34,614 bases of DNA, from positions 1 to 34,614 of the forward strand of contig JAFGJS010000087.1 in the NCBI GenBank assembly GCA_016928995.1, given 5' to 3'. The notes under the pieces are model-generated. The model ran no database searches, had not been told where the DNA came from, and saw only the letters and a program-made list of their open reading frames with translations. The stretch comes from Candidatus Sumerlaeota bacterium. GTDB taxonomy: Bacteria > Sumerlaeota > Sumerlaeia > JAFGJS01. Below, piece after piece: positions 1 to 8,448 of the stretch. How positions within the stretch are numbered: position 1 is the first letter of the stretch; every line of letters begins with the position of its first letter. The position numbers and the translations under genes were made by a program.

Positions 1-573
1 GCGGATTACTCGACTTCGAATCCGCTGGTAGTGAACAGTGTCGCTGATGATATGGCATTGATCGCGGTCTTTGTGATCAATCAATACACGTTGACTTACA
101 CGGCGGGAGTGGGTGGATCGATTGATGGAGCAACAAGCCAAACAGTCGATCACGGTGATAACGGTACGACAGTAACAGCAGTTGAAGACACAGGCTATCA
201 CTTCGTGCAGTGGAGTGACGGAGTTTTGGCCGCTACGCGCAGGGACGCAAACGTGACTACTAACATCAGTGTATCAGTGGATTTTGCTATCAACCTGTAT
301 AGCGTGGCCTTTCAAACCGATGGGACACCGGGAGCGACGCTGGATGGGGCGACCACGCAAACTGTCGCACATGGCGGCGACTGCACATCGGTGACGGCCA
401 TTGCCCCGGCGGAATGCTTATTCCATCAGTGGATGGAAGGTGGAGAGTATTATTCGGTCAGCAATCCGCTCACTGTAACCGATGTGATACGTGACATGAT
501 TCTGATGGCCGAATTTACATCAGATTGTTCTAGAAGCAGCAGCGTCAAGGACTGGTCTTTGTATGATCAGTGA
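1..573 (+). CDS. C-terminal part of a secreted protein with divergent InlB B-type repeats
   Basis: The frame is open from base 1, so the gene begins upstream of the window; the stop is TGA at 571-573. The visible 190 residues hold the end of one repeat, then two units of about 75 residues. Each unit has the pattern Y-x-L/V...GG/GA-T-L/I-D-G-A-T-x-Q-T-V-x-H-G...V-T-A...H-Q-W, with a closing F at the end of the next strand. This is the divergent InlB B-repeat (Flg_new-like) fold seen in large extracellular proteins. No catalytic domain, sortase motif or membrane span is visible, and the protein ends soon after the last repeat with a Ser-rich tail. Surface or secreted location is inferred from the repeat family. 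The N-terminal domain that would define function is outside the window. Confidence 0.7.
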   Translation, partial: ADYSTSNPLVVNSVADDMALIAVFVINQYTLTYTAGVGGSIDGATSQTVDHGDNGTTVTAVEDTGYHFVQWSDGVLAATRRDANVTTNISVSVDFAINLYSVAFQTDGTPGATLDGATTQTVAHGGDCTSVTAIAPAECLFHQWMEGGEYYSVSNPLTVTDVIRDMILMAEFTSDCSRSSSVKDWSLYDQ

Positions 574-622
574 AAACAAACCGCAAGCGAGTTGATGAAG
601 GGAATGTCATATTGTTTTATGA

Positions 623-808
623 CGCGTTTCTATAAAAGCAGCTACGTATCCCAATGAGGATTTTCAATCAATCAGCATTGCGGAGGCGGTCGACAGTGCG
701 GCAGAGTCCTTGTTCGATGGGGATGCCGGTTTTGTAGCCGGCGGGGTAGTCGGGGGATCATTGGCGGCGTTAGATAAACGTTCTGCTAAAGCGTCCCCCA
801 CTCTATAA
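623..808 (+). other. Open stretch without a start codon, possible gene remnant
   Basis: Between the InlB-repeat gene and the minus-strand TPR gene there are 250 bases with no convincing gene. On the plus strand a frame stays open from 623 to a TAA at 806-808 and reads as a plausible Ala/Gly-rich peptide (AEAVDSAAESLFDGDAGF and on). It has no ATG and no ribosome binding site. It could be the tail of a decayed gene or chance. I see no recognisable domain. Confidence 0.2.
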
Positions 809-823
809 AATGAAGCGGCCGGG

Positions 824-2485
824 TTAGTTGATTTTACCGAGCAGATTCCTGGCGAATTTGGCGTAGACTTTGTCGGGCCACTTGTCGACAACACGCTGAA
901 GCAATTTGCGGGCTTCTTCTTGATTGCCCAGCCGCAGATTGGCGGAACCGGCGTATAACGTCAGCTTGTAATCTCCGCCCCAGCGCAACGTGTTTTTATC
1001 AAGGTTTTGCATCACGAATTCGAAATTATCCGCGACCAGCCGGGCGATGTCTTCCGGCGGACTTCCAATTTGAAACCGGTAATCCTGCTTCAGCGCATGC
1101 TGCCAGATTTCCTCGGCGAATTTGTTTTTCAACGCGTCGATTTTTTTCAATGCGGCCTTTTTCTGATCCGGGACGATGATCATCTCGGCTTCCTTCGCCA
1201 AGGTGTCGAGCGTATGGGCGCCTTGCGCGGTGATCGTATCGAGTTTCTTGAGCAGCTCGTCTCCCTTCATGCGGCCTAGCGACGCCTGCCAGTTTTGCGT
1301 GATGTCCCTGGCCGTTTCCTCGGGCAGGTATTGCATCCATTCCTCGCGCTGCTGAAAAAGTTCTTCCACACGTTCGGGCATCTGATTCTCCAGAGCCAGC
1401 TGGAATTCCAGCAACTTATCCGCATGCATGTCATCGATCACCTGGGCGCGCAAATCCTTGAGCAACTCGGCGCTGGGGGGATGATCGCGCTGAATTTGTT
1501 CGATGCGTTGCAACGTCGCGAAAGGATCGGGGCGGTTCACTTCATATTGCGCGATCAGGCTTCGCGCGGCGCGCTCGCCTTCGATGCTGATGATTTCCGC
1601 GCGGATTTGTTGAGTGAAGGTGGTTCCGTCATCGCTGAACAACCGTTCGTAGTCGTCGAGTTCCGTGATCGCGCTGGACGACGTGGCGATGTCCTCGCGC
1701 ATGGCGTGCAGCGAAGCGACTACGAGCTCCTGCTTGCGCCGGCGCGCCGAATCGCGGACTTCCTGGAGCTGCGCGGCGTATCTTTTCGGCGGATGGCGCT
1801 TGGACAGCGTGTTGATCTGCTCCGCCGCCGCTTGAAACTCGCTGCTATCGAGCAGTTGGTGGATATGGATCATCGCCAGACGGCATTCCTTATTGATCAA
1901 TTGCTCATAGTCCTGGGCGATTGAAGCGAGATAGCGATGGCGGAAGGTGCTCTTCACCGTTTTGAGCTGATCAATCGCGCCTTGGTAATTGCCCTGCTCA
2001 TAAGCCGCAACGGCCGCGTCAAAGTTGTCCAGCGCGGGATCCGGAAGGATGAAATACCCGATGACGCCGATCATCGCGATCACGATCAGCGCCGCGATGG
2101 CCACCATGCCGCGAAGCCGTTGCACCCAGGGCCGGACTTCCACCACAAGGTCGAGTTTTTCGAGATAGGTGTGGGCTTTATGAATCGAGGGATCGAGCGC
2201 AAGGGCGTTTTTCCAGCATTCGCGCGCCTTGTCATGCTCGTCCATCTTGGCGTAGATGGTCCCCAGCACCACGTGGCTGTTGATGAAGTTGCGATCCAGC
2301 TCCAGCGCGCTGTTCAGCTCCGTGATGGCCTCATGATAACGCTGGCGCTCCGCATGCTCAAGGGCTAGGTTATAGTGATGCCGCGCCCTGTTCACAATCA
2401 CGCGCAGCATGGCGAGGTCTTTGCCGCAATGATAGCAGGAGTCTCGGTTTTCCAGGTTTTCCGCGCTGCAATACGGACACTTCAT
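824..2485 (-). CDS. Zinc-ribbon/TPR protein with one membrane span
   Basis: A 553-residue protein of unknown specific role. The N-terminus is a short zinc ribbon (MKCPYC...CYHCG, two CxxC knuckles, residues 3-22). About two TPR units follow (LALEHAERQRYHEAITELNS and the ALELD...GTIYAKM...ALALDP pattern, residues 40-110), then a single hydrophobic span near residues 130-150 and a long helical region with coiled-coil character and another TPR-like segment near the C-terminus. I chose the ATG at 2485 over an in-frame start 105 bases upstream because the CPYC zinc knuckle normally begins such proteins and an AAGG lies 10-11 bases upstream. The layout resembles the second TPR/membrane protein at 21949-23088. 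A scaffold role at the inner membrane is a guess from TPR content. Confidence 0.75.
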   Translation of the reverse strand: MKCPYCSAENLENRDSCYHCGKDLAMLRVIVNRARHHYNLALEHAERQRYHEAITELNSALELDRNFINSHVVLGTIYAKMDEHDKARECWKNALALDPSIHKAHTYLEKLDLVVEVRPWVQRLRGMVAIAALIVIAMIGVIGYFILPDPALDNFDAAVAAYEQGNYQGAIDQLKTVKSTFRHRYLASIAQDYEQLINKECRLAMIHIHQLLDSSEFQAAAEQINTLSKRHPPKRYAAQLQEVRDSARRRKQELVVASLHAMREDIATSSSAITELDDYERLFSDDGTTFTQQIRAEIISIEGERAARSLIAQYEVNRPDPFATLQRIEQIQRDHPPSAELLKDLRAQVIDDMHADKLLEFQLALENQMPERVEELFQQREEWMQYLPEETARDITQNWQASLGRMKGDELLKKLDTITAQGAHTLDTLAKEAEMIIVPDQKKAALKKIDALKNKFAEEIWQHALKQDYRFQIGSPPEDIARLVADNFEFVMQNLDKNTLRWGGDYKLTLYAGSANLRLGNQEEARKLLQRVVDKWPDKVYAKFARNLLGKIN

Positions 2486-2948
2486 AATCGGGGCGCCTTG
2501 GTTGGATTGACGGTTGATCGAAAACGCAGCCGGACAATCGGCCGCGCCGCCTGATGCATCGTGATGCGTTGATGTTGTTCCAACGCCCAATGGCCGTCAA
2601 TCAAAAATCGCGTTTGCCGCCGGCAGCGTCAACGTCACACGATATGCTTCGCCGTCATTGTTTATTCCCAATGTTCTTGGAATACTCGCCGGATTTTTTA
2701 TATTCGCTTTTTGTCATCCTTCTCGCGCCGGAAAATCATCAATCATCCTTATGACTCTCAACGCAATCCAATGCAGTCAAAGAGTGGATTCACTGTAAAA
2801 GCGCAGGTTTGTAAAATTTCACCTCGCATTTTCTTCAACGGATAGGTCATATAAAATACTCGATTTCTCAGGTGTTGAGCGATCAGCGATTATGTGAAAT
2901 TATCTTGACGAAAGATGTAAACCCGTCTCATACTTACCGGCAATTAAT
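2486..2948. other. Intergenic region between divergent genes, no gene seen
   Basis: These roughly 460 bases separate the minus-strand TPR gene from the TetR gene. The part after 2640 is A+T-rich. Short open frames on both strands have no supporting start signals or recognisable content. A small inverted repeat (ATTCC/GGAAT, about 2664-2683) is present, but no canonical terminator. The distal end carries the promoter/operator described separately. Confidence 0.5.
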
Positions 2949-2990
2949 ATTGAGAAAATTGGAACAATCTCAATGTTGGCATCATATAAT
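2949..2990 (+). promoter_or_regulatory. Candidate TetR operator and -10 box
   Basis: A perfect inverted repeat of 7-base arms, ATTGAGA (2949-2955) and TCTCAAT (2968-2974), is separated by 12 bases. It lies just upstream of a perfect TATAAT hexamer at 2985-2990. The TetR start codon follows at 3011, behind a GGAGAG ribosome binding site (3000-3005). TetR proteins usually repress their own operon through palindromes that overlap the promoter, so self-regulation is likely. No good -35 box is seen at the standard spacing. Confidence 0.4.
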
Positions 2991-3010
2991 TTACATAACG
3001 GAGAGCTGTA

Positions 3011-3730
3011 ATGGAAAGCATCAATACATGTGCACATAGCGGACTTTACGAAAGTTATGCGACAGATCGAGATGGCGGAAATCATGCAGTCCAACATTTT
3101 CAGGAACATGATCAGGCTTTCGCGGAAGAAACCGGCGCCAAGGGACGGATTATCCGTGGAGCGATTCGTTTGTTTTGCGAACGGGGCTATGCCGCCACAT
3201 CCGTGCGTGAAATTGTCGCCGCGGCCGGAGTGACCAAGCCGGTGCTCTATTATTATTTTGAGAGCAAAGAGGCGCTGCTGCATTATATCATTAAGCAGAC
3301 AATGGACTATTACCGCGCAAAAGTTTATGCGATCATCACGGATGCTTCGCTGGACGCCGTCGAGAAGTTGCGGGCGATCACGCGTATGTATCTGGAAAAT
3401 GCGCGGCGCGATCCGGTGCTTGTGCGTTTTGTCAATTCGGCTATTTACTCAGGAATGCATGCGGAAGTGTATGATTTTACTAGCAATCAGAAAGAAATCC
3501 ACAGATGGTTGACCGCGATGTTCAGGCAAGGGCAGGAAGAAGGATTGTTCCGCAAGGATGTGGCGTCTCCTGCGATGGCTGGGCATTTTCTTGCAATGGT
3601 GAATATGACAGTGGGTGTTTCCATGCATGAATCGCTGAGGTTGAAGAACATTCCATTTGAAGAAAACTTGCTTAAGATTCTCCTGGATGGAACACGGACG
3701 GAAGCAGCTAGGGAGGAAGTAGTATCATGA
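3011..3730 (+). CDS. TetR/AcrR-family transcriptional regulator
   Basis: A 239-residue DNA-binding regulator. The helix-turn-helix lies at about residues 45-95 with classic TetR spacing: IIRGAIRLFCERGYAATSVREI, then VAAAGVTKPVLYYYFESKEALL. The C-terminal half is an all-helical ligand-binding and dimerisation domain. The ATG at 3011 has GGAGAG six bases upstream. The first 40 or so residues are unusually long for the family and look unstructured. Another frame (from 3030) carries a TetR-leader-like peptide, so a small frameshift near residue 40 cannot be excluded. The stop overlaps the start of the adaptor gene (ATGA at 3727-3730), so the three genes very likely form one operon that the regulator controls. 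The ligand is unknown. Confidence 0.9.
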   Translation: MESINTCAHSGLYESYATDRDGGNHAVQHFQEHDQAFAEETGAKGRIIRGAIRLFCERGYAATSVREIVAAAGVTKPVLYYYFESKEALLHYIIKQTMDYYRAKVYAIITDASLDAVEKLRAITRMYLENARRDPVLVRFVNSAIYSGMHAEVYDFTSNQKEIHRWLTAMFRQGQEEGLFRKDVASPAMAGHFLAMVNMTVGVSMHESLRLKNIPFEENLLKILLDGTRTEAAREEVVS

Positions 3731-4905
3731 AACGTTTTGTAGTATTTCTGGCCGGACTCTGCGCGCTGGCCGGATTGTTTGCCGGTTTATTTTTCTTTAC
3801 GCCGTTGTTGCTCAAGGCCGATGTGGCTGGAGCGCCGGACGAGGATTTGGCTTCGCGGCTGGAGAAAGCGCGGGGCGTGAAGATCCTGACGATGTTTCCC
3901 ATGCCGCTCGAAGACGTGCTTATGCTGCCCGGATCCGTCGAGGCGTATGACGACATCACGCTGAGCACGAAGCTTGCGGGGGTGATCGAAGAGTGTCTGA
4001 AAGAGGAAGGCGAATCGATCCAGGAGGGCGAGACGCTGGTGCGGCTCGACATCGCCGACCTGCAAGCGGAATTGGAGCGCGCCAGCTCGCAATACGATCA
4101 CGACAAGCGTCAATACGAGCGCAAAGCGGAACTGCTGAAGGAAAAAGTCGTCTCGCAGGAAGCCTATGACGAAGCCGCGCTGAACCTGCGGCGCTCCGAA
4201 GCGGCGCTCAAGGCCGCGAAGGTGATGGTCGAGCGCGGAGAAATCCGTTCGCCGATTACCGGCGTGCTGGACCGGCGGCCGGTCGATCCGGGCGAATATA
4301 TTATGCCGGGCGCTGTCGTGGCGCGGCTTGTGAACATCGGCAAGATCAAGGTCGTGATCGAAATCCCGGAGAAAGATGTGCTTTATTTCCAACAGGGCGA
4401 TGAAGCCGGGATTCAAAGCGGCATCGGCGACGGCAGCGAACTGCTGGCCACGGGCCGGATTGAGTATCTGGCGCGTTCGGCGAGCGAGCGCACTCGCACC
4501 TTCACGGCGAAGATCGTGGTGGACAACACAGAGGGCCGGCTGCGGCCGGGCATGATCGTGCGCGCCAGACTGGTGCGGCGCACGAATCCCAAGGCGCTGG
4601 CCGCGCCGTTTTTCGCCCTGGTTGACCGTGAAGACGGCAAATCCGTGTTTATCGAGCGCGATGGCGTGGCGCTTGAACGCCACGTCAGCGCGGGCATCAT
4701 CCGCCGCGGTCTCATCGAGATCGCCTCCGGACTGGAAGAAGGCGACAATCTGATCGTCGTGGGGCAGCGCGAACTGGTCAACGGCGAGCTGGTGCGCGTA
4801 GAGCAAGACCTCACGCCGCTGGCGCAAAACATGGTCGCATCGGGACAAGATCTATCTGCGCTGGTCATGCGCGCATACAAGCGCCTGGATTCGCCCACGC
4901 CATAA
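3727..4905 (+). CDS. RND efflux periplasmic adaptor subunit (membrane fusion protein)
   Basis: A 392-residue adaptor of the AcrA/MexA/HlyD family that would link the inner-membrane RND pump to an outer-membrane channel. An N-terminal hydrophobic anchor (residues 4-28) is followed by the first half of the lipoyl/barrel-sandwich domain (GSVEAYDDITLSTKLAGVI). An alpha-helical hairpin covers residues 105-165 (ASSQYDHDKRQYERKAELLK). The second lipoyl half (IRSPITGVLDRRPVDPGEYI) and beta-barrel and membrane-proximal domains (GRLRPGMIVRARL) come next. There is no lipobox. The start codon overlaps the TetR stop by four bases, so translation is probably coupled. No outer-membrane factor gene is in this operon; the only one in the window is cusC at 30027. 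Confidence 0.92.
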   Translation: MKRFVVFLAGLCALAGLFAGLFFFTPLLLKADVAGAPDEDLASRLEKARGVKILTMFPMPLEDVLMLPGSVEAYDDITLSTKLAGVIEECLKEEGESIQEGETLVRLDIADLQAELERASSQYDHDKRQYERKAELLKEKVVSQEAYDEAALNLRRSEAALKAAKVMVERGEIRSPITGVLDRRPVDPGEYIMPGAVVARLVNIGKIKVVIEIPEKDVLYFQQGDEAGIQSGIGDGSELLATGRIEYLARSASERTRTFTAKIVVDNTEGRLRPGMIVRARLVRRTNPKALAAPFFALVDREDGKSVFIERDGVALERHVSAGIIRRGLIEIASGLEEGDNLIVVGQRELVNGELVRVEQDLTPLAQNMVASGQDLSALVMRAYKRLDSPTP

Positions 4906-5001
4906 ACGGGAACAGCGTGACAGACGCTGCGCTATGCAGGCATCCTTGCATCCTTATTTTACACGTAGACTGCGTATCTGCGAACAGCGAAAAGAAATTC
5001 T

Positions 5002-8000
5002 ATGATTATCAGTGATTTTTCCATCAAGCACGTAACAACTGTCTTCGCGCTGCTCGTCGTCCTCATTGTGATGGGCTTGATCAGTTACATGAAATTGCCG
5101 CGCGAATCCAATCCGGACATCGAAATTCCATGGATTTTTGTCGTGACCGCGTATGAAGGCGCGTCGCCGGAAGACGTGGAGAATTTGATCACCCGCCCGA
5201 TCGAGCGCAAACTGAAATCGCTCACCGACGTCAAGGAGATGAAATCCTCCTCGACGGAGGGAATCTCGCATATTCAGCTGGAATTCGAGCCGGATATCGA
5301 GGTGGACAACGCCATCCAGAAGGTGCGAGAGAAAGTCGATCAGGCCAAGGGCGACTTGCCGTCAGACCTGCTCGATGATCCGGAAGTGATCGAGTTTTCC
5401 CTCACCAATGAATTCCCCGTGATGTTCGTTTTCGTCACCGGCGACGTGGGGCTGGTGCGGCTGAAGAAAATCGCCGAGGACATTCAGGACGAAATCGAAT
5501 CGATTTCTGGCGTGCTGGAGGCCAAACTCTCCGGCGGGCTGGAGCGCGAAATCCGCGTCGAATTCGATCTGGAGCGGATCGGGATGTACGGCCTTACGCT
5601 GCCGGAGATTCTATCGGCGATTCGCAGCAATAATCTAAACACTCCCAGCGGCAGCATCGACATCGGCGACGCGAAATACAGCCTGAAGGTGCCGGGCGAA
5701 TTCACCACGCCGGACGAGATCAACAATATCGTGGTCGCTGTGCGTGATGGACGGCCGATCTATCTGACCGACATCGCCACGGCCGTGGACACGTTTCAGG
5801 ATCGCACCTCCTTCGCGCGGCTGGATCGCACTGAGGCGGTCTCGCTGAAAGTCACGAAGCGCGCGGGCGAGAACCTGCTGCAGATCGCGGATAAGATCAA
5901 GGAGATCGGCGACGCCTGGGAACAGAAACTGCCGGAAGGCATCGACATCATTTACACGAATGATAGTTCAAAGGACATCCATAACATGGTGTCCGACCTG
6001 GAGAACAACATTCTTTCGGGTTTGCTGCTGGTGCTTGTCGTGATTTTCGTGTCGCTGGGATTTCGCAACGCCATTCTCGTCTCGCTCGCGATTCCCTTTT
6101 CCATGCTGTTGACCTTCGTCACACTGGATGCGATGGGGATCACGTTGAACATGGTTGTGTTGTTCAGCCTGGTGCTTGCCTTGGGGATGCTGGTGGATAA
6201 CGCGATTGTGATTGTGGAGAATATCTATCGCCATCGCAGCGAAGGCAAACCGCTGAAGCAAGCGGCCAGCGAGGCGACCTCGGAAGTGGCGTGGCCCGTG
6301 ATTACATCGACGGCGACGACGGTGGCGGCGTTTGGCCCGCTGTTGTTTTGGCCGGGGATCATGGGCGAATTCATGATGTACCTGCCGTTGACGGTGATTA
6401 TTGCGCTGCTGGCCTCGCTGTTCGTCGCGCTGGTGATCACGCCCGCGCTTGGTTCGCTGCTCGTGCGCGTATCCGTCAAGCATCGCGCCATCGGCATGGC
6501 TGGCGCAGTGGACGATCTGCGCTCCACGCCGCAATTCGGACCGATCGTCAGGGCTTACCGGGGCATCTTGCGGCGAACGCTGAACTCAAGCGGCGCGGCG
6601 CTGCTGGTGATTTTTTTCTTTGGCCTTTTGGTGTATATGATCTTTCTGCAAGTGCAGCTGGGCAATGGCACGGAGATGTTTCCCGATACCGAGCCGCAGC
6701 GCATCATGGTGAGCATCGATGCGCCGGAAGGATCGAATATCTATCAAACGGATCAACTGACGCGAATCGCCGAGGAGCAGATCGAACGTTACGGCAATAT
6801 ACGGACGATCACAACGACGGTGGGGGCGTCCAACAGCGGCAATGCGCCGAATAAGGCGCAGATCGTGGTGGACATGGTGGACCGTGAACTCCGCGCGGAT
6901 AGCGGACCCGGCGGCAAGATTTACTTTCGCGACAGCAACCAGACGCTGGCGGAGATCCGCAAAGACGTGCAGAGCGCCATCGTCGGCGCCACGGTCAAGG
7001 TGGATAAAGAAGAAATGGGGCCGCCCACCGGCGCGGACGTGAATGTGGAGATCAGCGGCGACGACTTTGACGCGCTGGCGGCGATCGCGGACCAACTCAT
7101 GCGCGCCATCAAGGACGTGCCGGGTCTTGTGGACCTGGAGGACGATTACGAGCGAGGTCTGCCGGAATTTCGCGTCGAGGTGGACAAGGAGCGCGCGGCC
7201 CTGCTGGGACTCGACGCGAGCCAGATCGGCGCATGGGTCAAGGCGGCCGTGAACGGCATGGTCGTTGGCGATTATCGCGAGGGTGAGGATGAGTACGACA
7301 TCGTGGCGCGGCTGCCAGAGGAACGCCGCTCGAACATCGAGCAGATCGCCTCCATGCGCATCCCGGACTACGAAGGGAACGCGACGCCGCTTACCTCGGT
7401 CGCGCGTATTGTGACATCGAGCGGATTGGGCGCGATCAAACACATCGACCAGAAACGCGTCGTGACGGTGTCGGCCAACGCCGCCGACGGCTATAACGCG
7501 AACCAATTGCTGGCTCATGTGCAGGAGATCGCCAAAACGATCAATCTTCCATCAGGCTATCAGTTTTCATATACCGGGCAGAATGAAGACCAGGAAGAAT
7601 CCCAGGAGTTTTTGACCCAGGCGTTTCTGATTGCGCTTTTCCTGATCGCGCTGATTCTTATCACGCAGTTCAATTCGATCACAACCCCGCTGATCATCAT
7701 GGTTTCGGTGATTCTCTCGTTGCTTGGCGTGTATTTCGGCCTGATCCTGCTCGACAAACCCTTTGGCGTAATCATGACCGGCATGGGGGTCATCTCCCTG
7801 GCCGGCGTCGTGGTGAATAACGCCATTGTGTTGATCGACTACATCGAGCAACTGCGCGCGAAAGGTTTTGAACTGCGCGAAGCGATTCTGCGCGCCGGCT
7901 GCGCCAGGTTCCGGCCTGTGATGCTGACCGCGATCACGACGATCCTGGGACTGCTCCCGATGGCGATTGGAGTGAGCTTCGACTTTCGCAAATGGGAGTG

Positions 8001-8223
8001 GATCTTGGACTCCGAAAGCAGCCAATGGTGGGGTGCGATGGCCACGGCGGTGATCTTCGGCCTTACCGTGGCGACGATCCTCACGCTGGTGGTCGTGCCA
8101 TCGTTGTATTTCCTGCTGGATTGGCTCTTCGCGCCGCTGGTCCGGGCATGGAAGCGCGTTACAACGACGGACGAGCAGTCTTTTGGTTCGGCCGCTTCGC
8201 AGGATGAAGCGCCGGTGAAATGA
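5002..8223 (+). CDS. RND-family efflux pump permease (AcrB/MexB-type)
   Basis: A 1073-residue inner-membrane proton-driven exporter, close to the usual RND length. The layout is the standard duplicated one: TM1 near residues 10-30, a large periplasmic loop, TM2-6 near 335-480, a second periplasmic loop, and TM8-12 near 870-1045. The TM4 proton-relay motif reads LVDNAIVIVENIYRH with Asp399. The second position is Asn rather than the second Asp of AcrB, which is common in HAE-type relatives. The second half has the matching GVVVNNAIVLIDYIEQLR. It lies 96 bases after the adaptor gene and is presumably co-transcribed with it. No strong ribosome binding site is seen. Substrates cannot be read from sequence; a drug or lipophile pump is more likely than a metal pump because the CusA motifs are absent. 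Confidence 0.93.
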   Translation: MIISDFSIKHVTTVFALLVVLIVMGLISYMKLPRESNPDIEIPWIFVVTAYEGASPEDVENLITRPIERKLKSLTDVKEMKSSSTEGISHIQLEFEPDIEVDNAIQKVREKVDQAKGDLPSDLLDDPEVIEFSLTNEFPVMFVFVTGDVGLVRLKKIAEDIQDEIESISGVLEAKLSGGLEREIRVEFDLERIGMYGLTLPEILSAIRSNNLNTPSGSIDIGDAKYSLKVPGEFTTPDEINNIVVAVRDGRPIYLTDIATAVDTFQDRTSFARLDRTEAVSLKVTKRAGENLLQIADKIKEIGDAWEQKLPEGIDIIYTNDSSKDIHNMVSDLENNILSGLLLVLVVIFVSLGFRNAILVSLAIPFSMLLTFVTLDAMGITLNMVVLFSLVLALGMLVDNAIVIVENIYRHRSEGKPLKQAASEATSEVAWPVITSTATTVAAFGPLLFWPGIMGEFMMYLPLTVIIALLASLFVALVITPALGSLLVRVSVKHRAIGMAGAVDDLRSTPQFGPIVRAYRGILRRTLNSSGAALLVIFFFGLLVYMIFLQVQLGNGTEMFPDTEPQRIMVSIDAPEGSNIYQTDQLTRIAEEQIERYGNIRTITTTVGASNSGNAPNKAQIVVDMVDRELRADSGPGGKIYFRDSNQTLAEIRKDVQSAIVGATVKVDKEEMGPPTGADVNVEISGDDFDALAAIADQLMRAIKDVPGLVDLEDDYERGLPEFRVEVDKERAALLGLDASQIGAWVKAAVNGMVVGDYREGEDEYDIVARLPEERRSNIEQIASMRIPDYEGNATPLTSVARIVTSSGLGAIKHIDQKRVVTVSANAADGYNANQLLAHVQEIAKTINLPSGYQFSYTGQNEDQEESQEFLTQAFLIALFLIALILITQFNSITTPLIIMVSVILSLLGVYFGLILLDKPFGVIMTGMGVISLAGVVVNNAIVLIDYIEQLRAKGFELREAILRAGCARFRPVMLTAITTILGLLPMAIGVSFDFRKWEWILDSESSQWWGAMATAVIFGLTVATILTLVVVPSLYFLLDWLFAPLVRAWKRVTTTDEQSFGSAASQDEAPVK

Positions 8224-8228
8224 CTGTG

Positions 8229-8265
8229 CTCCTCATAAAGGAGGATATTGCGCCCGGTTTTTTTT
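8229..8265 (+). terminator. Weak candidate terminator after the RND pump
   Basis: A 5-bp stem (TCCTC at 8230-8234, GAGGA at 8241-8245) lies just after the pump stop codon, and a run of eight T residues follows at 8258-8265. The T-run is 12 bases from the stem, so this is not a canonical intrinsic terminator. The rest of the gap to 8448 contains a direct ATCCGGCG repeat and a second T-run, but no gene. Confidence 0.25.
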
Positions 8266-8448
8266 ACTGCGCTCGATGAATCCTATCATTCTTTGAAGTT
8301 CCGTATGCCTTTTCTTAATCTTATCCGGCGATGAATCCGGCGTTGCTTTTTTTTAGCGCTATCCATTGCTGCGAAAAGGCTTGCCAATCAGCGCACCGAC
8401 GGTAAACTGGCCGGAAATTAATTGATTTGCCGGGAATCGAGACGTTTC

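Noticed and set aside
664-894. Minus-strand open frame overlapping the end of the zinc-ribbon/TPR gene
   Set aside because: Low-complexity Ser/Pro/Ala-rich translation, no ribosome binding site, and overlap with a much better gene in another frame.
3787-4848. Long minus-strand open frame opposite the RND adaptor
   Set aside because: It is a mirror of the adaptor coding strand in a G+C-rich gene; the His/Arg/Gln-rich translation has no domain.
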